A DNA stretch of 11,525 bases from REEB470 sp032117095 (GCA_032117095.1 JAULZZ010000031.1:1-11525), one strand, 5' to 3'; numbered from the stretch's first letter, positions 1 to 7,069 are shown. Numbers and translations: made by a program. The notes: generated by a model from the sequence alone, not told the origin.

Positions 1-11
1 CCCCCGTGAGC

Positions 12-20
12 GAGGAGGAA
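12..20 (+). promoter_or_regulatory. Ribosome binding site of the M16 peptidase gene
   Basis: The purine-rich stretch GAGGAGGAA ends 7 nt before the ATG at 28 and fixes that start. Only 27 nt lie upstream, so the promoter and the preceding gene are outside the window. Confidence 0.8.
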
Positions 21-27
21 AAATCGC

Positions 28-1272
28 ATGGAAAAGCACCAACTAAAAAATGGGATCCGTGTTGTCTTAGAACACATTCCGACATATCGTTCGGTTGCAC
101 TGGGCATATGGGTAAAGGCAGGTTCAAGACACGAAACCGAATCGACCAATGGCATCTCTCATTTTATTGAGCACATGTTGTTTAAGGGAACCCCCCGCTA
201 TTCTGCACAAGAAATTGCCAATTGTTTTGACGGCATCGGGGGACAAGTAAACGCATTTACGTCCAAAGAATACACGTGCTACTTTACCAAAGTACTCGAT
301 GAACACATGCCCCGCGCACTCGATGTGTTGGCGGACATGTTTTTTCATTCTTTGTTTGCGGCTGAGGAATTACAAAAAGAGAAAAACGTCATCATGGAAG
401 AAATTGCCATGTATGAAGATACGCCAGATGATTTGGTGCACGACATTTTGGCAAAAGCAACCTATGACGGTCATCCGTTGTCGTATTCTATCTTAGGGAC
501 GTCCGAGCGATTGCAACAGATGCAACGAAACGACTTAGTCGCACACATCGCAGACCATTACACGAACGAAGCGATCGTCATTAGTGTAGCGGGGCATCTA
601 GACGCGACGATCATGGACAGGCTCGAACAAGCTTTTGGTCATTACGAAAACCGTACGCCTTCACGCACGGTGGAAGCCCCCCATTTTCGCAGTGGACACA
701 TGTTTTTGGAGAAAAAGACGGAGCAGCACCATCTGTGCATGGCTTTTCCAGGGTGTTCGCTTTCCGATGACTTGCTGTATGCGATGATTTTGTTTAATAA
801 CGTCGTGGGCGGGGGGATGAGTTCACGGTTGTTCCAAACAATTCGTGAGCAACGAGGCCTTGCCTATTCGGTGTATTCATATCATACGTCGCACCAAGAC
901 AGCGGATTGTTTACGTTGTATGCTGGCATTGCACCAAAACATACGTACGATGTGTTGTCTTTGATGCGTGAAACGTTGGATGACCTTGCCCAACAGGGGA
1001 TGACCGACGAAGAGTTGCGTCGCGGAAAAGAGCAAATGAAAGGCAGTTTGATTCTTGGGCTCGAGAGCGCCAACAGTCGAATGACCCGCAACGGCAAAAA
1101 TGAGCTCATGAACCGTCGTTTGTATACGCTCGATGAGCTCATGCATGGCATTGAAGCCGTGACGCACGACGACATTCGCCAATTGACCACCCGGCTGTTT
1201 TGTACGAAGCCTGCGACAGCACTCGTCGGTCATACGGAAGATGCTCTGGTAGCATGGAGAAAAACAATATGA
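28..1272 (+). CDS. mlpA: M16 family zinc metallopeptidase (MlpA/YmxG-like)
   Basis: A 414-residue insulinase/processing-peptidase family protein. The inverted zinc motif HxxEH is complete (H45-F-I-E48-H49), and the third zinc ligand is most likely E125 in VIMEEIAMYED, 76 residues downstream as the family requires. The C-terminal half has the usual GGGMSSRLFQ (261-270) and REQRGLAYSV (273-282) segments, so both M16 domains are present. No signal peptide is seen, so it should be cytoplasmic. The length matches single-chain bacterial M16B enzymes. The location just upstream of the dipicolinate genes matches B. subtilis mlpA (ymxG). Its last codons overlap dut by ATGA, suggesting translational coupling. 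The substrate is not evident from sequence; B. subtilis mlpA has been linked to regulation of extracellular protease production, which is family knowledge only. Confidence 0.95.
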   Translation: MEKHQLKNGIRVVLEHIPTYRSVALGIWVKAGSRHETESTNGISHFIEHMLFKGTPRYSAQEIANCFDGIGGQVNAFTSKEYTCYFTKVLDEHMPRALDVLADMFFHSLFAAEELQKEKNVIMEEIAMYEDTPDDLVHDILAKATYDGHPLSYSILGTSERLQQMQRNDLVAHIADHYTNEAIVISVAGHLDATIMDRLEQAFGHYENRTPSRTVEAPHFRSGHMFLEKKTEQHHLCMAFPGCSLSDDLLYAMILFNNVVGGGMSSRLFQTIREQRGLAYSVYSYHTSHQDSGLFTLYAGIAPKHTYDVLSLMRETLDDLAQQGMTDEELRRGKEQMKGSLILGLESANSRMTRNGKNELMNRRLYTLDELMHGIEAVTHDDIRQLTTRLFCTKPATALVGHTEDALVAWRKTI

Positions 1273-1721
1273 CACCGCCGTACGCAGTGAAGGTCGTTTT
1301 GTTGCCGCATGGGGTGTCGTTGCCAAAAAAAATGACCGATCAAGCGAGTGGCTATGACCTGTTTGCGGCCGTCGACGCAGATGTCTTGCTGGAACCGCGA
1401 CAACGCCGTGGCATTCCGACGGGCATTGCGCTAGCGATGCCTCCCACGCTTGAAGCTCAAATCCGCCCACGAAGTGGGTTGGCACTCAAACACGGCATCA
1501 CGACGCTCAATGCACCTGGGACGATCGATGCGGATTACCGGGGGGAAATTGTCGTGTTGTTGATCAATCATGGAGAGCAAACGTTCGTCATTCGTCGCGG
1601 GGAGCGCATTGCCCAGCTGGTGTTCCAATGCGTGCCAAATGTGGTGTGGCACGTAGAAGCTACACTCGTCGATGACGATACGACAAGGGGCCGAGGGGGA
1701 TTCGGGCATACGGGCGTGTGA
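1269..1721 (+). CDS. dut: Deoxyuridine 5'-triphosphate nucleotidohydrolase (dUTPase)
   Basis: A trimeric-type dUTPase of 150 residues that hydrolyses dUTP to dUMP and pyrophosphate, keeping uracil out of DNA and feeding thymidylate synthesis. All five signature motifs are visible in order: SGYDLFAA (27-34), PRSGLALKHGI (67-77), NAPGTIDADYRGEI (81-94, with D87 the likely catalytic Asp), RRGERIAQLVF (99-109) and the flexible C-terminal arm RGRGGFGHTG (140-149). The chosen ATG at 1269 overlaps the preceding stop codon by ATGA and has GGAG at 1256-1259 at good spacing. In-frame ATGs at 1200 and 1254 would add residues that lie before the conserved fold and overlap the peptidase gene. A dut gene beside mlpA also occurs in other Bacillaceae, as far as I recall. 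Complete, with nothing unusual in the active site. Confidence 0.97.
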   Translation: MTPPYAVKVVLLPHGVSLPKKMTDQASGYDLFAAVDADVLLEPRQRRGIPTGIALAMPPTLEAQIRPRSGLALKHGITTLNAPGTIDADYRGEIVVLLINHGEQTFVIRRGERIAQLVFQCVPNVVWHVEATLVDDDTTRGRGGFGHTGV

Positions 1722-1724
1722 TCC

Positions 1725-1785
1725 GCCTTTGCCTTTTATAACGACATTATCTGTATAAAACAACGTTTACTTTCTTGCCAAAGGC
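1725..1785. repeat. Nested inverted repeats in the dut-dpaA gap
   Basis: The outer arms GCCTTTG (1725-1731) and CAAAGGC (1779-1785) enclose inner arms TTTTATA (1734-1740) and TATAAAA (1754-1760). Both pairs are perfect 7-bp complements. The loops are long, the inner stem is A/T only, and no T-run follows the outer arm, so it is not a convincing intrinsic terminator. It could be a weak transcript end for mlpA-dut or a protein-binding site. Confidence 0.3.
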
Positions 1786-1838
1786 ATCCCTCTGTTACAT
1801 GAGTTCAATAAAGGAGTCGATGGGCGGACTTCCTTGTC

Positions 1839-1866
1839 ACCCTTTTTTCACGTCGGTCATATCCTA
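1839..1866 (+). promoter_or_regulatory. Candidate sigma-K promoter of the dpaAB operon
   Basis: The -10 element CATATCCTA (1858-1866) is an exact fit to the sigma-K pattern CATANNNTA, and the preceding G (1856) fits the extended form GNCATANNNTA. AC at 1839-1840, inside TCACCC, lies 17 bp upstream, as expected for the sigma-K -35. A transcript from about 1873 would have a 5' leader of roughly 45 nt before dpaA. In B. subtilis the orthologous genes (spoVFA/spoVFB) are transcribed by sigma-K in the mother cell, so motif and context agree. The motif match is direct; promoter function is inferred. Confidence 0.68.
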
Positions 1867-1903
1867 CTGCAACACATCATTTGTGGCTTAGGGGTACGTC
1901 GAT

Positions 1904-1910
1904 GGGGAGG
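1904..1910 (+). promoter_or_regulatory. Ribosome binding site deciding the dpaA start
   Basis: GGGGAGG lies 6 nt before ATG 1917. It abuts ATG 1911 and overlaps the region of ATG 1902, so neither of those can be served by it. The site therefore selects 1917 over the longer in-frame possibilities, including a TTG at 1881. Confidence 0.75.
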
Positions 1911-1916
1911 ATGACC

Positions 1917-2819
1917 ATGCTGACTGGGTATCAAATTGCCATAGTAGGTGGCGATCAACGCCAACTCGAGCTGATCACGCAGTTGTCCGCACAAGATGCC
2001 ACGCTACACTTGTTTGGGTTTGAGCGAGCGCACCAGACGTGGAGTGGGGCGATGCGTACGCCGTGGCGGTTGGAGGCGTTGGCGTCGCTCGATGCGCTCG
2101 TGTTGCCCGTGGGAGGGACGGATGAAACAGGGCGGATCGAGGCGTTGTATGCGGACGATGACCTCTATTTGACAGCAGAACACCTTGCCCATGCTTCTTC
2201 TTCAATGCGCGTGTATACGGGCGTGGCACAGCCGTATTTACGCACGTTGTGTGAAACGGCGCAGTTGTCGTGTATTGCGTTGCTGCAGCGTCACGATGTC
2301 GCCATCTATAACTCTATCCCTACCGCCGAAGGCGTGCTGAAACTCGCCATTGAGCATACCGTGCAGACGATTCACGATGCACACATTGCCGTGATTGGAT
2401 TTGGACGACTCGGCATGACGATATGTCGCATGTTTGATGCGCTCGGGGCGCACGTACATGTTGGGGTACTCACTGCAACACAGTTTGCCCGTGCAAAAGA
2501 AATGGGATTAAAACCGTTTTATACGGACACGTGGGCAATGCCTTTGCCGCGCATGCACATGCTCATCAATACGGTACCCGCGATGGTGTTGTCTGCGGAT
2601 GTTTTGGCACACGTATCGACAGAGGCAGTCATTTTGGACGTGGCATCGTCTCCAGGGGGAACAGATTTTCGTTTTGCCCAAAAACGAGGCATCAAAGCGT
2701 TGTTAGCACCTGGTTTGCCTGGTCTTGTCGCCCCCAAAACAGCGGGTCATGTTTTAGCAACGGTACTCATCACACTCATCCAAGAACAAGAGGCTATGGT
2801 GGGGGGGGCTGTTCGATGA
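1917..2819 (+). CDS. dpaA: Dipicolinate synthase subunit A
   Basis: A 300-residue protein recognisable as DpaA/SpoVFA. With DpaB it oxidises the DapA product (dihydrodipicolinate level) to dipicolinic acid, the calcium-chelating solute of the spore core, made in the mother cell. The start MLTG..IAIVGGD..QLE matches the N terminus I recall for B. subtilis SpoVFA, supporting ATG 1917. Visible landmarks are NSIPTAEG (132-139), a Rossmann nucleotide-binding loop GFGRLG (161-166), ASSPGGTDF (243-251) and a conserved tail APGLPGLVAPKTAG (264-277). The length is normal for the family. It overlaps dpaB by ATGA. The last codons contain a run of eight G (2801-2808) that also provides the G-rich ribosome binding site of dpaB. 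The candidate sigma-K promoter lies about 50 nt upstream. Confidence 0.96.
   Translation: MLTGYQIAIVGGDQRQLELITQLSAQDATLHLFGFERAHQTWSGAMRTPWRLEALASLDALVLPVGGTDETGRIEALYADDDLYLTAEHLAHASSSMRVYTGVAQPYLRTLCETAQLSCIALLQRHDVAIYNSIPTAEGVLKLAIEHTVQTIHDAHIAVIGFGRLGMTICRMFDALGAHVHVGVLTATQFARAKEMGLKPFYTDTWAMPLPRMHMLINTVPAMVLSADVLAHVSTEAVILDVASSPGGTDFRFAQKRGIKALLAPGLPGLVAPKTAGHVLATVLITLIQEQEAMVGGAVR
2801..2808 (+). repeat. Homopolymer run of eight G at the dpaA-dpaB junction
   Basis: Eight consecutive G encode Gly-Gly and part of the flanking Val and Ala codons near the end of dpaA, and lie 7 nt before the dpaB ATG, where they form most of its G-rich ribosome binding region. This is the longest G run I noticed in the window. 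A one-base gain, or a -1 ribosomal slip, would join the dpaA frame to the dpaB frame without a stop. Confidence 0.9.
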
Positions 2820-3412
2820 ATTGGGCCAACAAAACGATCGGGTACGCACTGACGGGGTCGCATTGCACGATTGCCGAAGTGTTGCCTCAAATCCAACGGT
2901 TCGTTGAGGCGGGGGCAACGGTGTTGCCGATCGTATCCCAGACGTTGCAGACGACAGACACCCGTTTTGGTACGGCGTCTCAATGGCAAACGCAGTTGAA
3001 ACAACTGACCGGAAATGATATTATTACAACAATTGTGGATGCGGAGCCGTTGGGTCCTTCGAATAAATTGGATGTTCTCGTCATTGCCCCTTGCACAGGG
3101 AACACGACAAGTAAACTCGCCAATGCCCAAACAGAAAGTCCAGTTTTGATGGCCGCCAAAGCGCAAATGCGCAATGGCAAGCCGATTGTACTCGCCATCT
3201 CGACGAACGACGGGCTCGGACTCAACATTTTTAACATTGCGAAACTCATCGTGATGAAACACATTTATTTTGTCCCCTTTGGGCAAGATGCCCCCTCACA
3301 AAAGCCGAACTCACTCGTTGCTCGGATGGACTTGATTCCAGAGACGTGTGTAGAGGCACTGCACGGACGGCAGTTACAACCCATGATGATTGAGCGTTTT
3401 CACTATTCCTAG
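2816..3412 (+). CDS. dpaB: Dipicolinate synthase subunit B (flavoprotein-like)
   Basis: A 198-residue flavoprotein-fold protein (the fold also seen in phosphopantothenoylcysteine decarboxylases) that forms dipicolinate synthase with DpaA. Visible landmarks are an N-terminal beta strand followed by ALTGSHCT (11-18), APCTGNTTSKLANA (91-104), the segment STNDGLGLNIFNIAKL (129-144) and VPFGQDAP (153-160). The ATG at 2816 overlaps the dpaA stop by ATGA, and the resulting length is close to the roughly 200 residues of B. subtilis SpoVFB. The reading frame stays open upstream to 2531, but that extension lies inside dpaA and has no conserved character, so it is not part of the gene. No classical AGGAGG precedes the start; initiation probably relies on coupling and the G-rich tract. 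asd follows after 17 nt. Confidence 0.96.
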   Translation: MNWANKTIGYALTGSHCTIAEVLPQIQRFVEAGATVLPIVSQTLQTTDTRFGTASQWQTQLKQLTGNDIITTIVDAEPLGPSNKLDVLVIAPCTGNTTSKLANAQTESPVLMAAKAQMRNGKPIVLAISTNDGLGLNIFNIAKLIVMKHIYFVPFGQDAPSQKPNSLVARMDLIPETCVEALHGRQLQPMMIERFHYS

Positions 3413-3416
3413 AGAG

Positions 3417-3422
3417 TGAGGA
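3417..3422 (+). promoter_or_regulatory. Ribosome binding site of asd
   Basis: TGAGGA lies 7 nt before ATG 3430, within the 17-nt dpaB-asd gap. That gap has no room for a promoter, so any separate asd promoter would have to lie inside dpaB. Confidence 0.6.
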
Positions 3423-3429
3423 TTTACCC

Positions 3430-4500
3430 ATGCCACAACGAGAATATAACATTGCCATTGTCGGAGCGACGGGAGCAGTAGGAAAAGCGATGCGCGAGAT
3501 GCTTGCCCAGTCGTCCATTGCCGTCGGTGAATTGCGTTTGATGGCGACCGAACGTTCCAAGGGAATGGAATACACGTTTCGCGACACGACGATTGCCGTA
3601 GAAGAAATCACCCCCTCGCGATTAGAGGGGTTGGATTTTGTGCTATTTGGAGCGGGCGGAGAGGTGAGCAAGCGATGGGCACCGCATGCGGTATCATGCG
3701 GGGCGGTTTGTGTAGACAATTCGAGTGCATATCGGATGGACCCGACTGTTCCACTCATCGTCCCTGAAGTGAACGCCCATCGTCTAGCGGACCACCGTGG
3801 CATTATCGCCAACCCCAATTGTTCGACGATCCAAATGCTCGTTGCCCTCAAACCCCTGCATGACCGTTATCGCATCCAACGGCTCATCGTATCGACGTAT
3901 CAGTCGGTATCCGGTGCAGGAGACAAAGCGATCGAAGAAACGATAGCGCAGACGACAGCGTATTTACAGGGGCAGTCGATCGACCCGACGGTGTTGCCGG
4001 TCGCTTCTTTGCCGGTCAAGCATCCGATTGCCTTTAATGTGATCCCGCAGATCGATGCGTTCGGTGCACACGGCTACACGCTCGAAGAACACAAAATGAT
4101 CAATGAAACACACAAAATATTCGAAGACGATACGATCGGCATCGCAGCGACGTGCATACGCGTTCCCGTCTTAAACAGCCATTCCGAGTCCGTATACATC
4201 CAATGTGCGCAGGACATTGTGCTTGAAGAAGTGTATGCGTTGTTGCGCCAAGCCCCTGGCGTGGTCGTTGTTGACGCACCAGACAGCCAACAGTATCCGA
4301 TGCCTATAGAGGCGACCGGACACAAGGCCGTGTTTGTCGGACGGGTGCGCCCAGACTTGACGGATTCCCGTGGACTTCACCTGTGGATCGTCTCCGACAA
4401 CTTGCTCAAAGGAGCCGCATGGAACGCTGTCCAGATTATTGAAACGCTCATCCACCCTAGCACCAGCGCACTTTCCACTGCGCAAGGAGAGAACTCATGA
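3430..4500 (+). CDS. asd: Aspartate-semialdehyde dehydrogenase
   Basis: A 356-residue enzyme that reduces aspartyl phosphate to aspartate semialdehyde with NADPH, feeding lysine, diaminopimelate, threonine, methionine and dipicolinate synthesis. The N-terminal NADP loop is GATGAVG (12-18). The catalytic cysteine is C131 in NPNCSTIQ, SGAGDKA is at 161-167, EEHKMINETHKIF spans 219-231, and the likely catalytic His is H251 in RVPVLNSHSES. The C-terminal WIVSDNLLKGAAWNA is also typical of the Gram-positive Asd subgroup. The length is slightly above the usual 340-350 because of a Ser/Thr-rich tail (344-356). It overlaps dapA directly by ATGA. In B. subtilis the aspartokinase gene dapG lies between asd and dapA; it is absent here. 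Confidence 0.97.
   Translation: MPQREYNIAIVGATGAVGKAMREMLAQSSIAVGELRLMATERSKGMEYTFRDTTIAVEEITPSRLEGLDFVLFGAGGEVSKRWAPHAVSCGAVCVDNSSAYRMDPTVPLIVPEVNAHRLADHRGIIANPNCSTIQMLVALKPLHDRYRIQRLIVSTYQSVSGAGDKAIEETIAQTTAYLQGQSIDPTVLPVASLPVKHPIAFNVIPQIDAFGAHGYTLEEHKMINETHKIFEDDTIGIAATCIRVPVLNSHSESVYIQCAQDIVLEEVYALLRQAPGVVVVDAPDSQQYPMPIEATGHKAVFVGRVRPDLTDSRGLHLWIVSDNLLKGAAWNAVQIIETLIHPSTSALSTAQGENS
4484..4490 (+). promoter_or_regulatory. Ribosome binding site of dapA
   Basis: AAGGAGA inside the end of asd lies 6 nt before ATG 4497. It supports this start and shows that dapA has its own good initiation site despite the ATGA overlap. Confidence 0.75.
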
Positions 4501-5402
4501 CGTTTGGTCGCATGCTTGCTGCCATGGTCACGCCGTTTGATGCTGACCAGAAGGTCGATCCTGTGGCGACGCAGCGCCTCATTGAACATTTGATCGCCCA
4601 ACAAAACGATGGGGTAATTGTTGCGGGAACGACAGGCGAATCGTCTACGCTGACAGATGCAGAGAAATTATCCTTGTTCGATGTCGCCGTACAGGCTGCC
4701 AACGGGCGTATAAAAGTCATCGCCAGTACAGGCACAAACGACACACAACATACGGTTGACTTGTCGATCCAAGCCCAGCAATGCGGGGTAGATGGCCTGA
4801 TGCTCGTCACCCCATATTACAGTCGGCCGTCGCAAGACGGGTTGATCCGTCATTTTTTGGCCGTGGCCGACCACGTCAAAATCCCGATTATGTTATACAA
4901 TATCCCGTCGCGTACTGGGGTGAATTTGACAGTCGAAACGGTGCGGGTGTTGGCACAACATCCCCGTATTGTGGCGATCAAGGAATCGAGTGGCGATTTG
5001 GAACAAATGACGCACATCCGTGCCCAAGCCCCGCAGCTGACGTTGTACAGTGGGGACGATGCGTTGACACTGCCGGTATTGAGCATTGGCGGGCATGGGG
5101 TCGTCAGTGTCACCAGTCATCTTGTGGGCATACAAATGAAAGCGATGATCCAAGCGTACGTGGAGGGAAAACCGCAACAGGCTTCTGTCAGGCACACCAC
5201 GTTGATGCCCATGTTTCAAGGGATGTTTGCTTGTCCACATCGGGTACCCAACCCCGTTCCGATCAAATATGCGTTACGCAAAATGGGACTTGATTGTGGA
5301 ACGGTGCGGTTGCCTCTTGTGGACGTTACGGCAGAGGAGGCAGCGTTTATTGATGCGTTATTGACAGCGTTTTCCACAGAGGAGGTTGTACAAAACCTAT
5401 GA
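4497..5402 (+). CDS. dapA: 4-hydroxy-tetrahydrodipicolinate synthase
   Basis: A 301-residue class I aldolase-type TIM barrel that condenses pyruvate with aspartate semialdehyde, the branch point to diaminopimelate/lysine and, in sporulating cells, to dipicolinate. All key residues can be placed by comparison with E. coli DapA: GTTGES (44-49, T46), Y108 in TPYYSRP, Y134 and R139 in YNIPSRTG, and the Schiff-base lysine K162 in IKESSGD. The length is normal. It starts on the asd stop codon (ATGA) and ends on the RNase J start codon (ATGA), so it is firmly within one operon. Together with asd and dpaAB it forms a compact dipicolinate unit. Confidence 0.97.
   Translation: MTFGRMLAAMVTPFDADQKVDPVATQRLIEHLIAQQNDGVIVAGTTGESSTLTDAEKLSLFDVAVQAANGRIKVIASTGTNDTQHTVDLSIQAQQCGVDGLMLVTPYYSRPSQDGLIRHFLAVADHVKIPIMLYNIPSRTGVNLTVETVRVLAQHPRIVAIKESSGDLEQMTHIRAQAPQLTLYSGDDALTLPVLSIGGHGVVSVTSHLVGIQMKAMIQAYVEGKPQQASVRHTTLMPMFQGMFACPHRVPNPVPIKYALRKMGLDCGTVRLPLVDVTAEEAAFIDALLTAFSTEEVVQNL
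5378..5385 (+). promoter_or_regulatory. Ribosome binding site of the RNase J gene
   Basis: AGAGGAGG is a strong Shine-Dalgarno sequence but lies 13 nt before ATG 5399, longer than usual. No in-frame start lies nearer. The ATGA overlap with dapA may help initiation by coupling. Confidence 0.6.
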
Positions 5403-7069
5403 AACGATCGGACAAAGTTGTGGTGTATGCGCTGGGGGGTGTGGGAGAACTCGGCAAGAACATGTACGTCGTCGAAAGTGGTGACGACATTGTTATGATT
5501 GATTGTGGGCTGAAATTTCCCGAAGAGGACATGCTCGGTGTCGATATTGTCATTCCGGACATTGCAGCACTCCTCGAAAAAAAAGAACGTGTACGTGGGA
5601 TCGTGTTGACACACGGACACGAGGACCATATCGGGGGACTTCCTTATATCCTGAAACAATTGAACGTTCCCATTTACGGCACAAAACTCACCTTGGGGCT
5701 CATTACCCAAGCACTCCAAGATGCGCAAGTATACGACGAGCAGCAATGCCACGTCATCGACGATCGTGCGGTGATCTCATTGGGTACACTCACGGTCTCT
5801 TTTTTTCGTACAAATCACAATATCCCCGATAGCGTAGGCGTCGTGTTGCATACCCCGATGGGGAATATCGTACACACCGGAGACTTTAAGTTTGATTTTA
5901 CGCCTGCCAAAGAACATCGGGCAGACTTGCACCGCATGGCACAAATCGGGCAACAAGGTGTGCTCTGTCTCCTCACCGAAAGTATGAACGCCCAACGTCA
6001 CGGGTACACCCCATCAGACAAAGTCATTGGGGACGAAATGATCGAAGTGTTCCATAAAGCGGCCCAACGGGTTGTATTCGTCGGCTTCGCCTCGCATGTC
6101 CATCGCATTCAGCAAGTATTTTACGCCGCTGCACATACGGGACGAAAAGTGGCGATCGCCGGCGAGAGTATGGTGCATGTCGTCACGGTTGCCCATCGCT
6201 TGGGGCATTTGAACATTGCGCAAGGACAGCTCATTTCCTTAGAGGAAGCGCACATTTTGCCCCCGCAAGAAGTCGTGATTTTGTCTACGGGAAGTCATGG
6301 AGAACCGATGTCTGCGTTGACGCGTTTGGCACGGGCAACGAGTCAAAAAGTCGATATCGTGTCGGGGGATACCGTCATTGTGGCGGCGTCACCGTTGCCA
6401 GGACACGAGCGGGAGATTGGTCGGGCGGTGGACGAGCTGTACCGCATAGGAGCGCATGTCATCTATGGAACGGGGAACTTATCTGGGGCGCACGTGTCAG
6501 GTCACGGCAATCAAGAGGAGCTCAAGCTGATGCTCAGCATGATGAAGCCCCAATATGTCATCCCGATTCATGGGGAGTATCGGATGCTCAAAGCGCACGC
6601 CAAGCTAGCCGAGCAAGTCGGCATTCCAAAGACGAACATATTTTTGATCGACAATGGCGATATGGTTGAATTTACCACCAATGGCGCAACAAAAGCAGGA
6701 AAAACACTCGCTGGCAATGTACTCATTGATGGATTGGGCATCGGCGACGTGGGAAACATCGTGTTACGGGATCGCAAATTGTTGTCGCAAGATGGTATCG
6801 TCGTCGTCGTCGTCACATTAAGCAAGCAAAGAGGGACGATTTTGTCAGGGCCAGACATTACAACAAAGGGGTTCGTATACGTACGCGAATCGGTCGATTT
6901 GTTATCCGAAGCAAACCGGATCGTCCGTTCGACGCTCCAAAAGTTACAACAAGAGCAAGTCAGCGAGTGGACGCTCCTCAAAAACCAAGTGCGCGATGCA
7001 TTGGGACGTTTTTTGTATGACCAAACGAAGCGTCGTCCGATGATCTTGCCGATTATCATGGAAGTATAG
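5399..7069 (+). CDS. rnjB: Ribonuclease J (rnjB position, complete active site)
   Basis: A 556-residue metallo-beta-lactamase/beta-CASP ribonuclease with 5'-exonuclease and endonuclease activity in mRNA decay and RNA maturation. The metal motif THGHEDH is intact (H72, H74, D76, H77), with H140, D162 in HTGDFKFD, beta-CASP motif A acid E194, the phosphate-binding HVSGHG (365-370) and H391 in PIHGEYRM. The C-terminal domain ends RPMILPIIMEV, shared by J1 and J2. Position after dapA matches B. subtilis rnjB (ymfA), and features such as YGTKLTLGL and LLSQDGI resemble J2. B. subtilis J2 has lost metal-motif residues, whereas this protein keeps them and should be active. It might be the only RNase J of the organism or one of two; the window cannot tell. 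(TCG)5 at 6798-6812 encodes part of a five-valine run. Confidence 0.95.
   Translation: MKRSDKVVVYALGGVGELGKNMYVVESGDDIVMIDCGLKFPEEDMLGVDIVIPDIAALLEKKERVRGIVLTHGHEDHIGGLPYILKQLNVPIYGTKLTLGLITQALQDAQVYDEQQCHVIDDRAVISLGTLTVSFFRTNHNIPDSVGVVLHTPMGNIVHTGDFKFDFTPAKEHRADLHRMAQIGQQGVLCLLTESMNAQRHGYTPSDKVIGDEMIEVFHKAAQRVVFVGFASHVHRIQQVFYAAAHTGRKVAIAGESMVHVVTVAHRLGHLNIAQGQLISLEEAHILPPQEVVILSTGSHGEPMSALTRLARATSQKVDIVSGDTVIVAASPLPGHEREIGRAVDELYRIGAHVIYGTGNLSGAHVSGHGNQEELKLMLSMMKPQYVIPIHGEYRMLKAHAKLAEQVGIPKTNIFLIDNGDMVEFTTNGATKAGKTLAGNVLIDGLGIGDVGNIVLRDRKLLSQDGIVVVVVTLSKQRGTILSGPDITTKGFVYVRESVDLLSEANRIVRSTLQKLQQEQVSEWTLLKNQVRDALGRFLYDQTKRRPMILPIIMEV

Noticed and set aside
877..1485. A 202-codon open frame on the - strand across mlpA and dut
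   Set aside because: It crosses two well-supported genes on the opposite strand, is rich in Arg, His and Cys, and shows no domain.
2531..2815. An upstream extension of dpaB inside dpaA
   Set aside because: The frame is open, but the dpaB family begins near ATG 2816, and the extension overlaps conserved DpaA sequence without protein-like character.
3246..3851. A 201-codon open frame on the - strand across dpaB and asd
   Set aside because: It is antisense to conserved parts of both genes with no recognisable motif; treated as a shadow.
4781..5293. A 170-codon + strand frame inside dapA
   Set aside because: It is out of frame within a fully conserved DapA and has an Arg/Gly/His/Cys-rich composition typical of shifted frames.
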